Translations under genes and position numbers: made by a program | IMG/VR virus record: IMGVR_UViG_3300017932_000001 | Coordinates: 1 to 37,956 of that record | Strand: one strand, 5' to 3' | Source of the DNA: a virus | DNA: 37,956 nucleotides | In this document: positions 22,100 to 30,663 of the stretch, one piece after another | Position numbering within the stretch: the first letter of the stretch is position 1 | Layout: each line of letters opens with the position of its first letter | The notes under the pieces: generated by a model | The model's input: only the letters and a program-made list of their open reading frames with translations | What the model was told of the DNA's origin: nothing | The model's database searches: none

Positions 22100-23236
22100 A
22101 TGACCGTCACCGCTGACTTCACCGGCTCCGCACGATGGGGAGCCGCCGACGAGGTGATCCCCGGCCTCATATCGCGTCCGATCGCCTCTTCCGTCAACAT
22201 CTACGGCGGCGCGATGGCCGGCGTCGATGCGAGCGGAAACGCACGGCAGGCTGACGACGCTTCTTGCGTCCAGGTGCTTGGCCTCTGTCTGCGTCAGGTG
22301 CTGAGTACGACCGCGGGCACGCTCGTCCAGATGCAGCGCGGCGCCTTCACGTTCAACAACGGCACGGGCGTCGATGCCTGCTCCGCCGCTACGATCGGCT
22401 CGTCCGTCTACGTTCAGGACGCGAACACGGCGGCATTGACGGACACCGGCGGGCGCCTATGGGCCGGCACGCAGATCGACTGGGACAGCGTCACGAGCCG
22501 CCCCGTCGTCGCGCTAGGCATGACCTACGGCCAGGCGATTGCCTCGGTCAACCCATCGACGGCGTTCAGAGCGCGCGCGGTCATCACGTCGATCGACGCG
22601 TACGGCGGCTCCGGCACGAACACGCTCACGGAGACCACGGCCTCGAGCGGACTCGGGACGCAGGACGGCGTGACGCTGGTGGTGGGCGACGTCGTGTTTC
22701 TGGAGGAGGGCACGACCAACATCACGGCGGCCAAGGATGCCGGCCCGTACGTCGTGACGAACCTCGGCTCGGCCAGCGTGAAGTGGGTCCTGACCCGGCC
22801 GACTTGGTGGGAGAACGGAGTCACGATCGTCCCGGGCGCGATCATCGAAGTCGGCGGCGAAGGCACGCTCAAGGGCGGCACTTCGTGGAAATCGTTCGTC
22901 GCCAAGGGCAAGGTCATCGGAACGGATGCGCCGCTCTTCTGGGTCGGACGCCTGACGCAGCAGATCACGCTCTCTTCGGGCACGTTCACGATCACCAACG
23001 TTGGCATCCGGAGCCTGACGCAGACAAGCGCCGCAATCGTTCGCACCCTTCTCAACTCCAGCACCATGACGACTACCGTCACTTATGCGGTGACATCGTC
23101 GAACGGAGCCGCGAGCGGCTTCACTCAGGGCGCGATCAACACCGGGCAAGCTATCGTCGGCGCGATGGTCGCCGCCGGCACGTCTGTCGACGCAAGCGAC
23201 AACTGCAAGCTCAACGTGACAATCATCAACTGGTGA
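22100..23236 (+). CDS. Capsid decoration or head structural protein (378 aa)
   Basis: The N-terminal ~150 residues ('GLISRPIASSVNIYGGAMAG', 'ASCVQVLGLCLRQV', 'GTLVQMQRGAFTF', 'VYVQDANTAALT') follow the beta-rich DUF2190-like cement pattern of phage decoration proteins. The C-terminal half is a longer beta-rich extension ('DGVTLVVGDVVFLEEGTTNI', 'KWVLTRPTWWENGVTIVPGA'). Its location between scaffold and major capsid genes fits. GTAGGAG precedes the ATG. Confidence 0.7.
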   Translation: MTVTADFTGSARWGAADEVIPGLISRPIASSVNIYGGAMAGVDASGNARQADDASCVQVLGLCLRQVLSTTAGTLVQMQRGAFTFNNGTGVDACSAATIGSSVYVQDANTAALTDTGGRLWAGTQIDWDSVTSRPVVALGMTYGQAIASVNPSTAFRARAVITSIDAYGGSGTNTLTETTASSGLGTQDGVTLVVGDVVFLEEGTTNITAAKDAGPYVVTNLGSASVKWVLTRPTWWENGVTIVPGAIIEVGGEGTLKGGTSWKSFVAKGKVIGTDAPLFWVGRLTQQITLSSGTFTITNVGIRSLTQTSAAIVRTLLNSSTMTTTVTYAVTSSNGAASGFTQGAINTGQAIVGAMVAAGTSVDASDNCKLNVTIINW

Positions 23237-23276
23237 CCCGCGAGAATCTAGGGACGAAGGACAAGGACACCCGACC

Positions 23277-24275
23277 ATGCAGACCACTCCGTCAAATCTC
23301 GCGTTCTTCTACACCGCGCTCGAGACGCGCTTCTGGACCGCGTACACCGCGGCGGCCGAATGGCACGAGCAGGTGTGCAACATCTTCCCGGTCGGCACCG
23401 AGCAGTGGGTGAGCGGCTGGATGGACATCCTGCCGAAGTTCCGCCTCTGGCAGGGTCCGCGCAAGACTCAGGCTCCGGCGCTCGAGACGTACCTCGTCCC
23501 GATCGATCCGTACGAACTCACCGTCGGCGTCGACATGTTCAAGATCATGGACGACAAGTACCAGCTCTACTATCCCATCTCGAGCCAGATGGGCCTCCAG
23601 GGCCGCAAGCTCTGGGACTACCAGCTGCGAGACTTGCTCCAGAACACCGGCATCCAGACCGGATCGCGCCAGAACGGCACGGACGGCAACGCGAACTTCT
23701 ACACGCTGCACCCGGTCAACGTGTACGACGCCAGCTTCGGCACGTACTCGAACGACTACCGCGGCACGTTCACGAGCAACGGTGTGGTGTGCGGCGGCCC
23801 GCTGACGAGCGCTAACGCGTTCGCGACGCTCTGGCAGGACATGAGCGCGCGCCCCTCGCCGAACGGAGAGGCACTCGGCCTGAACCCGGATCGGCTCATG
23901 CACGCGCCGATGCTCCGGCAGACGGCGAATACCGTGCTCCAGGCGCAGTTCATCGGCGCCCCGCAGCTCGGCTACCTCGGCTCCGGCTCCGGAGCGGCCG
24001 GCACGATGGTCGGCGCGACGGAGAACATGGTGCGCGGGTGGGCCACGGCCATGAACGTGCCGGACCTAAGCGCGCAGCCTACGACGTGGTACCTCACCTG
24101 CGAGCATGGCGGCCTGAAGCCGTTTTCGATCCTCCTGCGAGAGGCGCCGAACTTCGTGGCGCGTCTGTCGCCCACCGACCCGATCGTGTTCGAGCAGCAT
24201 CAGTACGCGTTCGGCAGTTGGGCCAGAGGCAATCCGGCCTGGTCGCTGCCGTTCCTCTCGTCGATCAGCTCCTAG
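23277..24275 (+). CDS. Major capsid protein, Mu gpT-like (332 aa)
   Basis: The order of features resembles Mu-type major head proteins: an N-terminal helix ('LAFFYTALETRFWTAYTAAA'), 'VSGWMDILPKFRLWQGPRKT', 'PYELTVGVDMFKIMDDKYQL', then a long central region and a C-terminal 'FVARLSPTDPIVFEQHQYAF' strand. It should form the HK97-fold shell. Position after scaffold and decoration genes supports the call. The length is close to that expected for the family. Confidence 0.8.
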   Translation: MQTTPSNLAFFYTALETRFWTAYTAAAEWHEQVCNIFPVGTEQWVSGWMDILPKFRLWQGPRKTQAPALETYLVPIDPYELTVGVDMFKIMDDKYQLYYPISSQMGLQGRKLWDYQLRDLLQNTGIQTGSRQNGTDGNANFYTLHPVNVYDASFGTYSNDYRGTFTSNGVVCGGPLTSANAFATLWQDMSARPSPNGEALGLNPDRLMHAPMLRQTANTVLQAQFIGAPQLGYLGSGSGAAGTMVGATENMVRGWATAMNVPDLSAQPTTWYLTCEHGGLKPFSILLREAPNFVARLSPTDPIVFEQHQYAFGSWARGNPAWSLPFLSSISS

Positions 24276-24323
24276 GTCCCACCCGAGTCCCCGCCCTGAG
24301 CCCGTGTCCCGTGAGGCCCGCCC

Positions 24324-24815
24324 GTGAGTCAGTACGCCGCCGCTTCCGATCTTGCTACCTTCGGCCTGCCCGTGCAGGCGCTGGGCAAGCTCGCGAGTCA
24401 GCCGGCCGTCATCACCGGGCAGCTCATCGCGGCGTCGACCAAGGTTGACGAAGAGGCGCTCATCCCTCGGTATGGTGCGGCGGCGCTTCCGCTCATCGCT
24501 CCGTACCCGTCGAGCGTCGTCGAGGCAACGTGCGTCATCGCGGCGTACCGGATCCTGTCCGTGCGCGGGTTCTCCGCAGAGGACGGCGCGGACGCGAACT
24601 TCCTCGAGCGCTACTACTACATCGCTGGCGGCGGTCCGAACCGTGAGATCGGCTGGCTTCAGAAGGTTGCCAAGCAGATGATCACGCTGACCGGGATCAA
24701 CCTCCAGGCCGCACCGGTGAACGCGGGCGGTTCCGGATTCAGCCAGCCTCGGATCCTATCTTCGAGTGTCGTTGGCCTCGGCAGCGGGGTTACGGCTCCG
24801 CAAAGGGGCTGGTGA
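24324..24815 (+). CDS. Mu gp36/DUF1320-like head-tail protein (163 aa)
   Basis: 'ALGKLASQPAVITGQLIAAS' and 'KVDEEALIPRYGAAALPLIA', followed by 'VVEATCVIAAYRILSVRGF', correspond to the DUF1320 pattern (helices with 'a...id..l..rY..pl'). Such proteins sit at the head-tail joint. GTG start; the end overlaps the next gene. Confidence 0.75.
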   Translation: MSQYAAASDLATFGLPVQALGKLASQPAVITGQLIAASTKVDEEALIPRYGAAALPLIAPYPSSVVEATCVIAAYRILSVRGFSAEDGADANFLERYYYIAGGGPNREIGWLQKVAKQMITLTGINLQAAPVNAGGSGFSQPRILSSSVVGLGSGVTAPQRGW

Positions 24816-25102
24816 TGTACCGCAAGCTCCAGGGCAATAAGTGGAACTATACGGCCGGCGCGTTCGGCACGTTCACGGTACCGAATGGCGCTTTCATCAC
24901 GCAGATCACAGTCCACTCGTCGAGCGGCACCGGCACGGTCAGCATCTTCGGTGGCGCCAGCATCCCGATCGGCGGCGATAACCTCTGCCTTCGGTTCATG
25001 CACGACATGTGCGGCGGTACTCTGGCGAACGGGAACGCCACGATCGTCTTCACGAACACGGACTCGTACTTCGTCGAATACTTCACCGGAGGGCAAGGCT
25101 AG
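24815..25102 (+). CDS. Small beta-rich protein (95 aa)
   Basis: ATG 24815 (or GTG 24812) overlaps the previous stop. The whole sequence is short beta-strands with Gly/Thr/Ser turns ('AFITQITVHSSSGTGTVSIF', 'GNATIVFTNTDSYFVEYFTG'). Possibly a head-tail connector or virion decoration; no family recognised. Confidence 0.55.
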   Translation: MYRKLQGNKWNYTAGAFGTFTVPNGAFITQITVHSSSGTGTVSIFGGASIPIGGDNLCLRFMHDMCGGTLANGNATIVFTNTDSYFVEYFTGGQG

Positions 25103-25545
25103 TGGATGCGCGAGCTGGTATCGCTGCGTTCGCCGCCATGGCCGGTGCGGTTCGGTCGCTCGCCGATGTGCCGAGTCAGGCCGCGACGCTCGCTGCGCCG
25201 CGCCTGTCGGCTCTGCTGGATCAGGAGTTCGTTACGATGACAAGCCCCTACGGCACGCCATGGGAGCCGCTCACCGCCTCAACGCTGGCACGCAAGCGAG
25301 CGAACAAGACGAAGATCCTCCAGCGAACGCGCGACATGCGACGCGGTCTGTCGGTTAAGCCTGCGCAGCGATCCGGTATGACCATGACGAGCTCGCACGG
25401 CTACCTCGCGTTCCACCAGCTCGGCACGCGCCACATGGCCCAGCGTGTCGTTCTGCCGACTGGGGTCCTGCCGCCGACCTGGCGCTCGGCCATCGCGCGT
25501 TCGGTTGACGAGGCGGCACGGAAAGCGTTGGCGAAAAGTGCATGA
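25102..25545 (+). CDS. Virion morphogenesis (Mu gpG / P2 gpS-like) protein (147 aa)
   Basis: 'SPYGTPWEPLTASTLARKRA' and 'KILQRTRDMRRGLS', followed by 'AFHQLGTRHMAQRVVLPTGV' and 'LPPTWRSAIARSV', match the Phage_tail_S family ('G..W.pls..t...k.......L..tg.l..s', 'HQ.G', 'iP.R.flg'). It is a tail-completion protein. GTG start shares the last base of the previous stop. Confidence 0.8.
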   Translation: MDARAGIAAFAAMAGAVRSLADVPSQAATLAAPRLSALLDQEFVTMTSPYGTPWEPLTASTLARKRANKTKILQRTRDMRRGLSVKPAQRSGMTMTSSHGYLAFHQLGTRHMAQRVVLPTGVLPPTWRSAIARSVDEAARKALAKSA

Positions 25546-26156
25546 GCATCGCCTACCTTGTCCGCTCGATTTCGGATCAGCTCCTGCCGCTGCTTCAGGA
25601 CCGAGGCTTGCCGCCACTTTCGGACGGCAAGATCCTGCTGGGTCCTCAGCATCTGAGCGAGCAAGGGTCTGCGCCTCGCGTCGTGTTCGTGCCGCTCGGC
25701 AGCACGCTCGGCCCGTCGCAACCGTCGTCGACCGCGAACAACACTCAGCAGCAGATCGCCGGCGATCCGCAAAACCTCACGCGGGGCGAGCGCTCGCGGC
25801 TGCTTCAGCGGCCGATCGCCAACGACGAGATCACGTTCGAGGTGCACTGCTGGGGCGACGTGCCGAGTCAGGAAGCCGACCCGGACTTTGCCTACGACTT
25901 CGCGCAGGCGCTGGCGCACACGACCGTGCTGGCGGTCAATCAGGCGTGCGGGCCTCAGACGGACTCGAGCTGGCAGGCAAGCAATGGCCTTTGGATCAGC
26001 GCGACGAAGGATGGGGCCAAGCTCAACACCGCCGGGCAGACGTACGTGTTTCAGCTCAAGATCCACGTGCCGGTGCTCGACGTCTCGGAGACATTCGTGG
26101 TGGGCGGAGCGACACTCAACGTCACGGGCGTAACCCTGACCAACATCGCGAGCTAG
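25542..26156 (+). CDS. Tail terminator-like protein (204 aa)
   Basis: ATGA coupling to the gpG-like gene. The order of elements ('YLVRSISDQLLPLLQDRGLP', 'PRVVFVPLGSTLG', 'NDEITFEVHCWGDVPSQEAD', 'AYDFAQALAHTTVLAVNQAC', then 'AGQTYVFQLKIHVPVLDV') is the alpha/beta layout of tail terminators that cap the tail before joining the head. It sits directly upstream of the sheath gene, as in Mu-like phages. Confidence 0.65.
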   Translation: MSIAYLVRSISDQLLPLLQDRGLPPLSDGKILLGPQHLSEQGSAPRVVFVPLGSTLGPSQPSSTANNTQQQIAGDPQNLTRGERSRLLQRPIANDEITFEVHCWGDVPSQEADPDFAYDFAQALAHTTVLAVNQACGPQTDSSWQASNGLWISATKDGAKLNTAGQTYVFQLKIHVPVLDVSETFVVGGATLNVTGVTLTNIAS

Positions 26157-26163
26157 AGGCGAC

Positions 26164-27681
26164 ATGACGACCCCCGGTTACGTTTCGATCACGCTCATCG
26201 ACAATGGCGGCACGAACGTGTCCGTCCCTGGGCAGAGCGTCCAGCTTCACATTGGATGCAGTTCAGGCGGCACGGTCGGGCAGATGTACTCGACGCGGCA
26301 GACGTCCACGCTGAAGACGAGCGCTGGGTACGGTCCGGGTCCGGAGCAGGCGGCAAACTCGATTGCGGTCGGCGGCACGGTCATCTTCACGAAGGTCGCA
26401 CCGAGCGCCAAGGGCACGGCCAACGCTGTCGTCGCTGGGTCCGGCAACACCGGCGCGACCGTGATGACGCTGACGCTAGACGGCACGAACGGCTGTTTCG
26501 ATACGTACTACCTCATCGTGCAATGCACGACCGCAGGCACGATCGGCACGTCCGCGAGCATCAAGATCAGCCTCGACGCGGGACGAAACTACACGCCATC
26601 GATCGCGCTCGGCGTGGCGACCACGTACGTGATTCCGAACACGGGCATCACGCTCAATTTCACCGCGGCCACGATCGCGCTCGGCGATACGTTCTCCACG
26701 TCGACCACTGAGCCTCTCTGGACCGACGGCGAGCTTCAGAGCGCACTCAACGCGTTCGCGGCATCTCCGTACGGAACGGCCGGCATCGGGCTCGCGGTCA
26801 TCGCCGGCAAGGCGGCCGGTACGGATGCGACGGCGGTCTCCGGGTATCTCGTCACGCTTGCCGCGGCGAATCAGCCCGTCTACACGGATTGCCTTATGCA
26901 CGCGCGAGACGCCTCGCCGGCCGTCAGTCCGTGGGGCGGTACCGCGGAGACAGAGTCGGCGTGGATGTCGTCAATCGAAACGAGCTTCTCTGCCGTGTCG
27001 TCGGCGGACGGGCAAGTGTCGGTCAGCGCCGGCCACTACAACATGCAGAGCAACTACTACACGCTGCTCGGCATGACGCCTCGTTTCCGTCGGCCCGCGT
27101 CGTTCTCTCTCTGCGCCAGGGCCATCACGGACCCGCCGAACCGAAGCTGGGGCCGCGTGCAGGACGGCTCGCTGCCGTGGATCATCATCGACCCGGTCAA
27201 CGATCCGCTCGATGGCTTCATTTACCACAACGAGGCGACGACTCCGGGACTCGGGAACGCGACGCAGCGCTTCATGGCCCTGACGACGCGCGCGTACCTG
27301 GGCGGCTACTACCTGCTCGCGCCGTACACGATGGCGCCCACGGGTTCGCAGTACTTCCTACGCCCGTACGCGGCAGTGGCGAACGTCGCGCGCGCCATCG
27401 CATTCCAGGTCGGGCAGACGGAGCTGAATGAGGACGTCCGGATCATCGCCAAGACAGGAGCGCTCGACCCGCGCGATGCCGGGTCGTTTCAGAGCGCGAT
27501 CAATAACGCCCTGAACGCAGGCATGACGCAGCAGGGCATGGTCACGAGTGCGAGCGGAGTCGTGGACACCACGTCGAGCGTCCAGGCCACGAACAACGTC
27601 AACGTCGCGATCCAGCTCGTCCAGAAGACGATCGTGCTGTCGGTCGCCATCACGATCCAGTACTCGATTCCGCTGCAATGA
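26164..27681 (+). CDS. Contractile tail sheath protein (505 aa)
   Basis: The N-terminal start 'GYVSITLIDNGGTNVSVPGQ', the long middle domain, 'YTDCLMHARDASPAVSPWGG' and a C-terminal 'LNEDVRIIAKTGALDPRDAG' region followed by 'NVNVAIQLVQKTIVLSVAIT' are as in DUF2586/sheath proteins of Mu-like and related phages. This establishes the myovirus type. The downstream neighbour is the tube. Confidence 0.8.
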   Translation: MTTPGYVSITLIDNGGTNVSVPGQSVQLHIGCSSGGTVGQMYSTRQTSTLKTSAGYGPGPEQAANSIAVGGTVIFTKVAPSAKGTANAVVAGSGNTGATVMTLTLDGTNGCFDTYYLIVQCTTAGTIGTSASIKISLDAGRNYTPSIALGVATTYVIPNTGITLNFTAATIALGDTFSTSTTEPLWTDGELQSALNAFAASPYGTAGIGLAVIAGKAAGTDATAVSGYLVTLAAANQPVYTDCLMHARDASPAVSPWGGTAETESAWMSSIETSFSAVSSADGQVSVSAGHYNMQSNYYTLLGMTPRFRRPASFSLCARAITDPPNRSWGRVQDGSLPWIIIDPVNDPLDGFIYHNEATTPGLGNATQRFMALTTRAYLGGYYLLAPYTMAPTGSQYFLRPYAAVANVARAIAFQVGQTELNEDVRIIAKTGALDPRDAGSFQSAINNALNAGMTQQGMVTSASGVVDTTSSVQATNNVNVAIQLVQKTIVLSVAITIQYSIPLQ

Positions 27682-27698
27682 GCGCGAGGTAGCCACCC

Positions 27699-28244
27699 AT
27701 GACCATCGGTTTCAACGCAGGCTTGTCGTTCGGACCCCCGAATCAGTACCCGCTGATCAACGGGTTCCGGTACGGCTGGTCATCGATCGAGATGAAAGCC
27801 CTCATCGGTACAGGGCTCACTACCGTCGTGGTCGCGTGCGAATCGCTCGACTACAACCCGAAGCGCACGCGCGAGAAGCAGTGGGGCTTCGCGGTCAACC
27901 CGATCAGCAAGACGCAGGGCGAGATCGACTACGAGGCAAAGATGAAAATCTTCAAGTCGGAGCTGAATCAGATTCTGACCAAGCTCGCTTCGGCGGACCC
28001 GACCGGCAACTACAGCTTCGGCGATCAGATCTTCGGCATCTCCGTGTCGTATACGGACACGACCAACCCTTTCAGCTCGCTCCCGATCACGGACTTCATC
28101 GGCGGGTGCACCATCGACACGCTTCAGCACGCGATGGCCAAGGGTCCGGCCGCCATCGCCGTCGAAGTGGACCTGTCGCCGCTCTACATCCTGTTCAATC
28201 AGGCGCAGATGTCTTCGCAGCTCCTGCCGGTTCCGCAACCTTGA
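27699..28244 (+). CDS. Tail tube protein (181 aa)
   Basis: Located directly after the sheath. 'NGFRYGWSSIEMKALIGTGL', 'ACESLDYNPKRTREKQWGFA', 'QGEIDYEAKMKIFKSELNQI' and 'QIFGISVSYTDTTNPFSSLP' then 'DFIGGCTIDT' give the beta-sandwich pattern with a long insertion helix found in tail tube proteins of Mu-like phages. It would form the inner tube. No ambiguity in frame; good length. Confidence 0.75.
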   Translation: MTIGFNAGLSFGPPNQYPLINGFRYGWSSIEMKALIGTGLTTVVVACESLDYNPKRTREKQWGFAVNPISKTQGEIDYEAKMKIFKSELNQILTKLASADPTGNYSFGDQIFGISVSYTDTTNPFSSLPITDFIGGCTIDTLQHAMAKGPAAIAVEVDLSPLYILFNQAQMSSQLLPVPQP

Positions 28245-28342
28245 CGTCGCGCGCGGACGGTGGCAGGCTGGATTCGGGTGTCGTGGCTGGTAACGCGGCC
28301 TGACGCGCCGTGAGCCCCGATGACGGGCAGCGTCGCGTCCTC

Positions 28343-28361
28343 CCTCCAAACCCCCTGGAGG
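28343..28361 (+). promoter_or_regulatory. Hairpin covering the ribosome-binding site of the chaperone gene
   Basis: CCTCCA (28343-28348) and TGGAGG (28356-28361) form a perfect 6-bp stem with a 7-nt loop. TGGAGG is the Shine-Dalgarno sequence of the GTG start at 28369, so folding would block it. The 124-bp gap before this gene is unusually long for this operon. Confidence 0.5.
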
Positions 28362-28368
28362 TGAAGCC

Positions 28369-28776
28369 GTGGAAGACGAGAAGCAGCCAGTTCCCATCAG
28401 CGAAGATCCATCGTCGCCGTTCTTCGGCGTTGTGACCAAGCATATCGACGCAGCCAAGGCGTTCGAGCTCGAAGGCAAGTGGCGTCGGCTCGAAGTGGTG
28501 CAGTCCGTCCCGTTCAAGAAGTACCGGGATGAGTGGCTTGTCGTACTCCGGTCGCCAACTCGTCCCGAGGCGAAGCAGTGGCAGGCCGGCGTGAACAGCC
28601 CGAGTCCTCAGGTGAAGGTGGACGCGTCCGAAACGCTGTTCGCTCAGCTCGTGGTGTTCCCAGACAAGTCGACCGTGGAGCAGTGGGCGCAGACGCACCC
28701 GATGATGCACGTCGTCGCGGCGCATGCGATGACGCGACTGCTCGGACTCGAAGGCGACGAATCGGGAAAATCCTAA
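28369..28776 (+). CDS. Tail assembly chaperone, 0-frame product (135 aa)
   Basis: Located between the tube and tape-measure genes, where phages encode lambda G-like chaperones. The sequence ('PFKKYRDEWLVVLRSPTRPE', 'DASETLFAQLVVFPDKSTVE', 'AAHAMTRLLGLEGDESG') is of the expected size and has a helical C-terminus. A canonical slippery heptamer lies near its end, so a fraction of ribosomes should make the longer product. GTG start with TGGAGG 7 nt upstream. Confidence 0.85.
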   Translation: MEDEKQPVPISEDPSSPFFGVVTKHIDAAKAFELEGKWRRLEVVQSVPFKKYRDEWLVVLRSPTRPEAKQWQAGVNSPSPQVKVDASETLFAQLVVFPDKSTVEQWAQTHPMMHVVAAHAMTRLLGLEGDESGKS

Positions 28777-28943
28777 CGGAGTTGATCCAAGTGCAGCGGC
28801 AGTCACCGGCTCGATTCTCGGACGGCCTCCAGCGGTGGGGCGACGGCTCCTACGAGTCGGAGGCCGCCGGGATCAACCTCGCGGAGATACTCTTGCGCGT
28901 CGTGAACTTCCTGACCGACAACAAGTTTTCGCAGGGCGGCTAG
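28369..28943 (+). CDS. Tail assembly chaperone, -1 frameshift product (191 aa)
   Basis: Made by reading 28369-28770 and then, after a one-base backward slip, 28770-28943. The joined protein continues after ...GDESGK with ILTELIQVQRQSPARF and ends 'LLRVVNFLTDNKFSQGG'. This has natural composition, whereas the third frame is Arg-rich. The product corresponds to lambda GT and should bind the tape measure during tail assembly. The second part has no ribosome-binding site of its own. Confidence 0.85.
28764..28770 (+). promoter_or_regulatory. -1 ribosomal frameshift site GGGAAAA
   Basis: The heptamer is correctly phased as G GGA AAA (codons TCG GGA AAA TCC TAA). It conforms to the X XXY YYZ rule and lies one codon before the 0-frame stop. 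The lambda G/GT site GGGAAAG is the known parallel. Confidence 0.9.
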
Positions 28944-28958
28944 CAGCAAGGAGAGCGC

Positions 28959-30662
28959 GTGCCTGAGATCGTCATCCCGGTAAAGCTCGAAGACCTTATC
29001 AGCTACCCAGCTCGTAAGGCCGCCGAAGCCATGTCCGGCGCGGTCAAGCAGGCAACGACTCTCGAGCGCTCGCTGAAGTCGCTGGAGGCCCAGGCGGTCC
29101 GAGCACAAGCGCTCGGCGATACGGCCAAGGTCGCCAAGCTCGGCGGAATGACTGAGAAGATCGAACAGTCTCTGAAGAGCGTCAGCATGGAGGCCAAGCT
29201 CGCGGAGTTCGCGGGTGCCGCTCTGGAGGCCGGCGCTGTCGGGGTTGTCGCGCTTGCCGATGCAACGCTGCACGCGGCAGAGACGGCGCTGGAGGTGAGC
29301 GGGGCCTACAACAAGGCAAAAGCCTCCTTCGAGGCGATGGGCGCGGCTGCGGGCATCACAGGCCAGGAAGTGCTCACGATGGTCGCGGACGTCTCGCGCG
29401 AGGTACCGAACAGCGAACAGCAGCTCCGTGGCTGGACGCAGCAGCTTATGGCGGCCGGGCTCGTCGACATGGGCGGGTTGCGTGACACGCTGACGGCGGC
29501 GGCGGGCGCGGAAACGCTCGTCGCTGGTGGAGCAGAAAAGCTCCTTGGCCTGGTGACTCACCTGCAAGAGGCCGCTCTCGCCGGCACCAAGATAAAGTTC
29601 TCCACGCGCATGCTGGCCGGTACGGGCGTCACCGAAGAAGAGTTCATGCAAGCACTCGGCATGACGCCGCGTAACTTCCAGGCCGCAGTCAAGGCCGGGA
29701 CGATCACCGGGACGAAGATCAGCGATGCCTTGACTGCCGTGCTGAAGGAGAAGACGAAGGGATCACTTGCCGCCACGATGGGAGAGATGGGCTCGATCGT
29801 CACCAAAGGCACGGACGCGATCAAGCGTCTATTCGAGGGCATCAACGTCGAGCCGCTGACCGAGGGCATCCGCGACTTTTTCGACGTGTTCGACCAGGGC
29901 AAGTCCAGCGGCGCGGCGCTGCACGACATCCTGCAAGACACGCTCGGCGTCGTCTTCAAGGGTGCTGGCGACGCGACGCACGCCTTTACGCGCATGTTCC
30001 TCTACGCCGAGCTGTACACGCTGAAGGCGGTCAATGCGTTCGGCGAGCTGCGCAAGTCGCTCACTGACGTACCGTGGGCGGCGATTGCGTCAGGACTCGC
30101 GGTCGTTTTCGCTCCGGCCATCATCGCAGGCGTCGTAGGACTAGGGACAGCCATCGCCGGAGCGACCGCAGCGATCTCCGCGTTCATGGTCGCCGCCGCT
30201 CCGTTCATCGCTGCAGGTGCCGCGGTGGGGCTCGCCATTGACCAGGCTTCGAAGCTGGCAAAGGAGATGAAAGGCGTCACGCTTCACGACCTCGGAAACC
30301 CATTTCGCTCTTCCGCTGCGCTGAGTCACACCCTGTCGACCGACACGGCCGGCACCGGGATCACGTCCTGGGGCGCTGGGGCTCTGCCGATGAAGCCGCA
30401 CGCGACCGGCGGAGAGGTGACCGCGCCAGCGCCAGGAGAGTACGTCGCCAGCGTCAAACCCGGCGAGCACATCGTTCCTGCCGGCAAGACGATCGAAGGC
30501 ATGGGCGGAGGCGGCTCGAACGTCGACGTTGGCGGAGTGCACGTTCACGTCTACGCGACTCCGGGCGCACCCGCGGACGTTCAGGCTCGAGAGATCGGGC
30601 ATGAGGTGGCCGAGCAGTTGGCGCTCCTATTCGGGCAGCTTCGGCTGACGCAGGGGGTGTAA
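28959..30662 (+). CDS. Tape measure protein (567 aa)
   Basis: Placed after the frameshifted chaperones. It has an N-terminal helical, Ala-rich region ('AVKQATTLERSLKSLEAQAV'), 'LEVSGAYNKAKASFEAMGAA', a hydrophobic block of ~50 residues at ~378-427 ('AVVFAPAIIAGVVGLGTAIA' and following), and a C-terminal Gly-rich part with 'PGEYVASVKPGEHIVPAGK'. These are the usual traits. At 567 residues the predicted tail is short for a contractile tail. GTG start, GGAGAG upstream. Confidence 0.85.
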   Translation: MPEIVIPVKLEDLISYPARKAAEAMSGAVKQATTLERSLKSLEAQAVRAQALGDTAKVAKLGGMTEKIEQSLKSVSMEAKLAEFAGAALEAGAVGVVALADATLHAAETALEVSGAYNKAKASFEAMGAAAGITGQEVLTMVADVSREVPNSEQQLRGWTQQLMAAGLVDMGGLRDTLTAAAGAETLVAGGAEKLLGLVTHLQEAALAGTKIKFSTRMLAGTGVTEEEFMQALGMTPRNFQAAVKAGTITGTKISDALTAVLKEKTKGSLAATMGEMGSIVTKGTDAIKRLFEGINVEPLTEGIRDFFDVFDQGKSSGAALHDILQDTLGVVFKGAGDATHAFTRMFLYAELYTLKAVNAFGELRKSLTDVPWAAIASGLAVVFAPAIIAGVVGLGTAIAGATAAISAFMVAAAPFIAAGAAVGLAIDQASKLAKEMKGVTLHDLGNPFRSSAALSHTLSTDTAGTGITSWGAGALPMKPHATGGEVTAPAPGEYVASVKPGEHIVPAGKTIEGMGGGGSNVDVGGVHVHVYATPGAPADVQAREIGHEVAEQLALLFGQLRLTQGV

Positions 30663-30663
30663 C

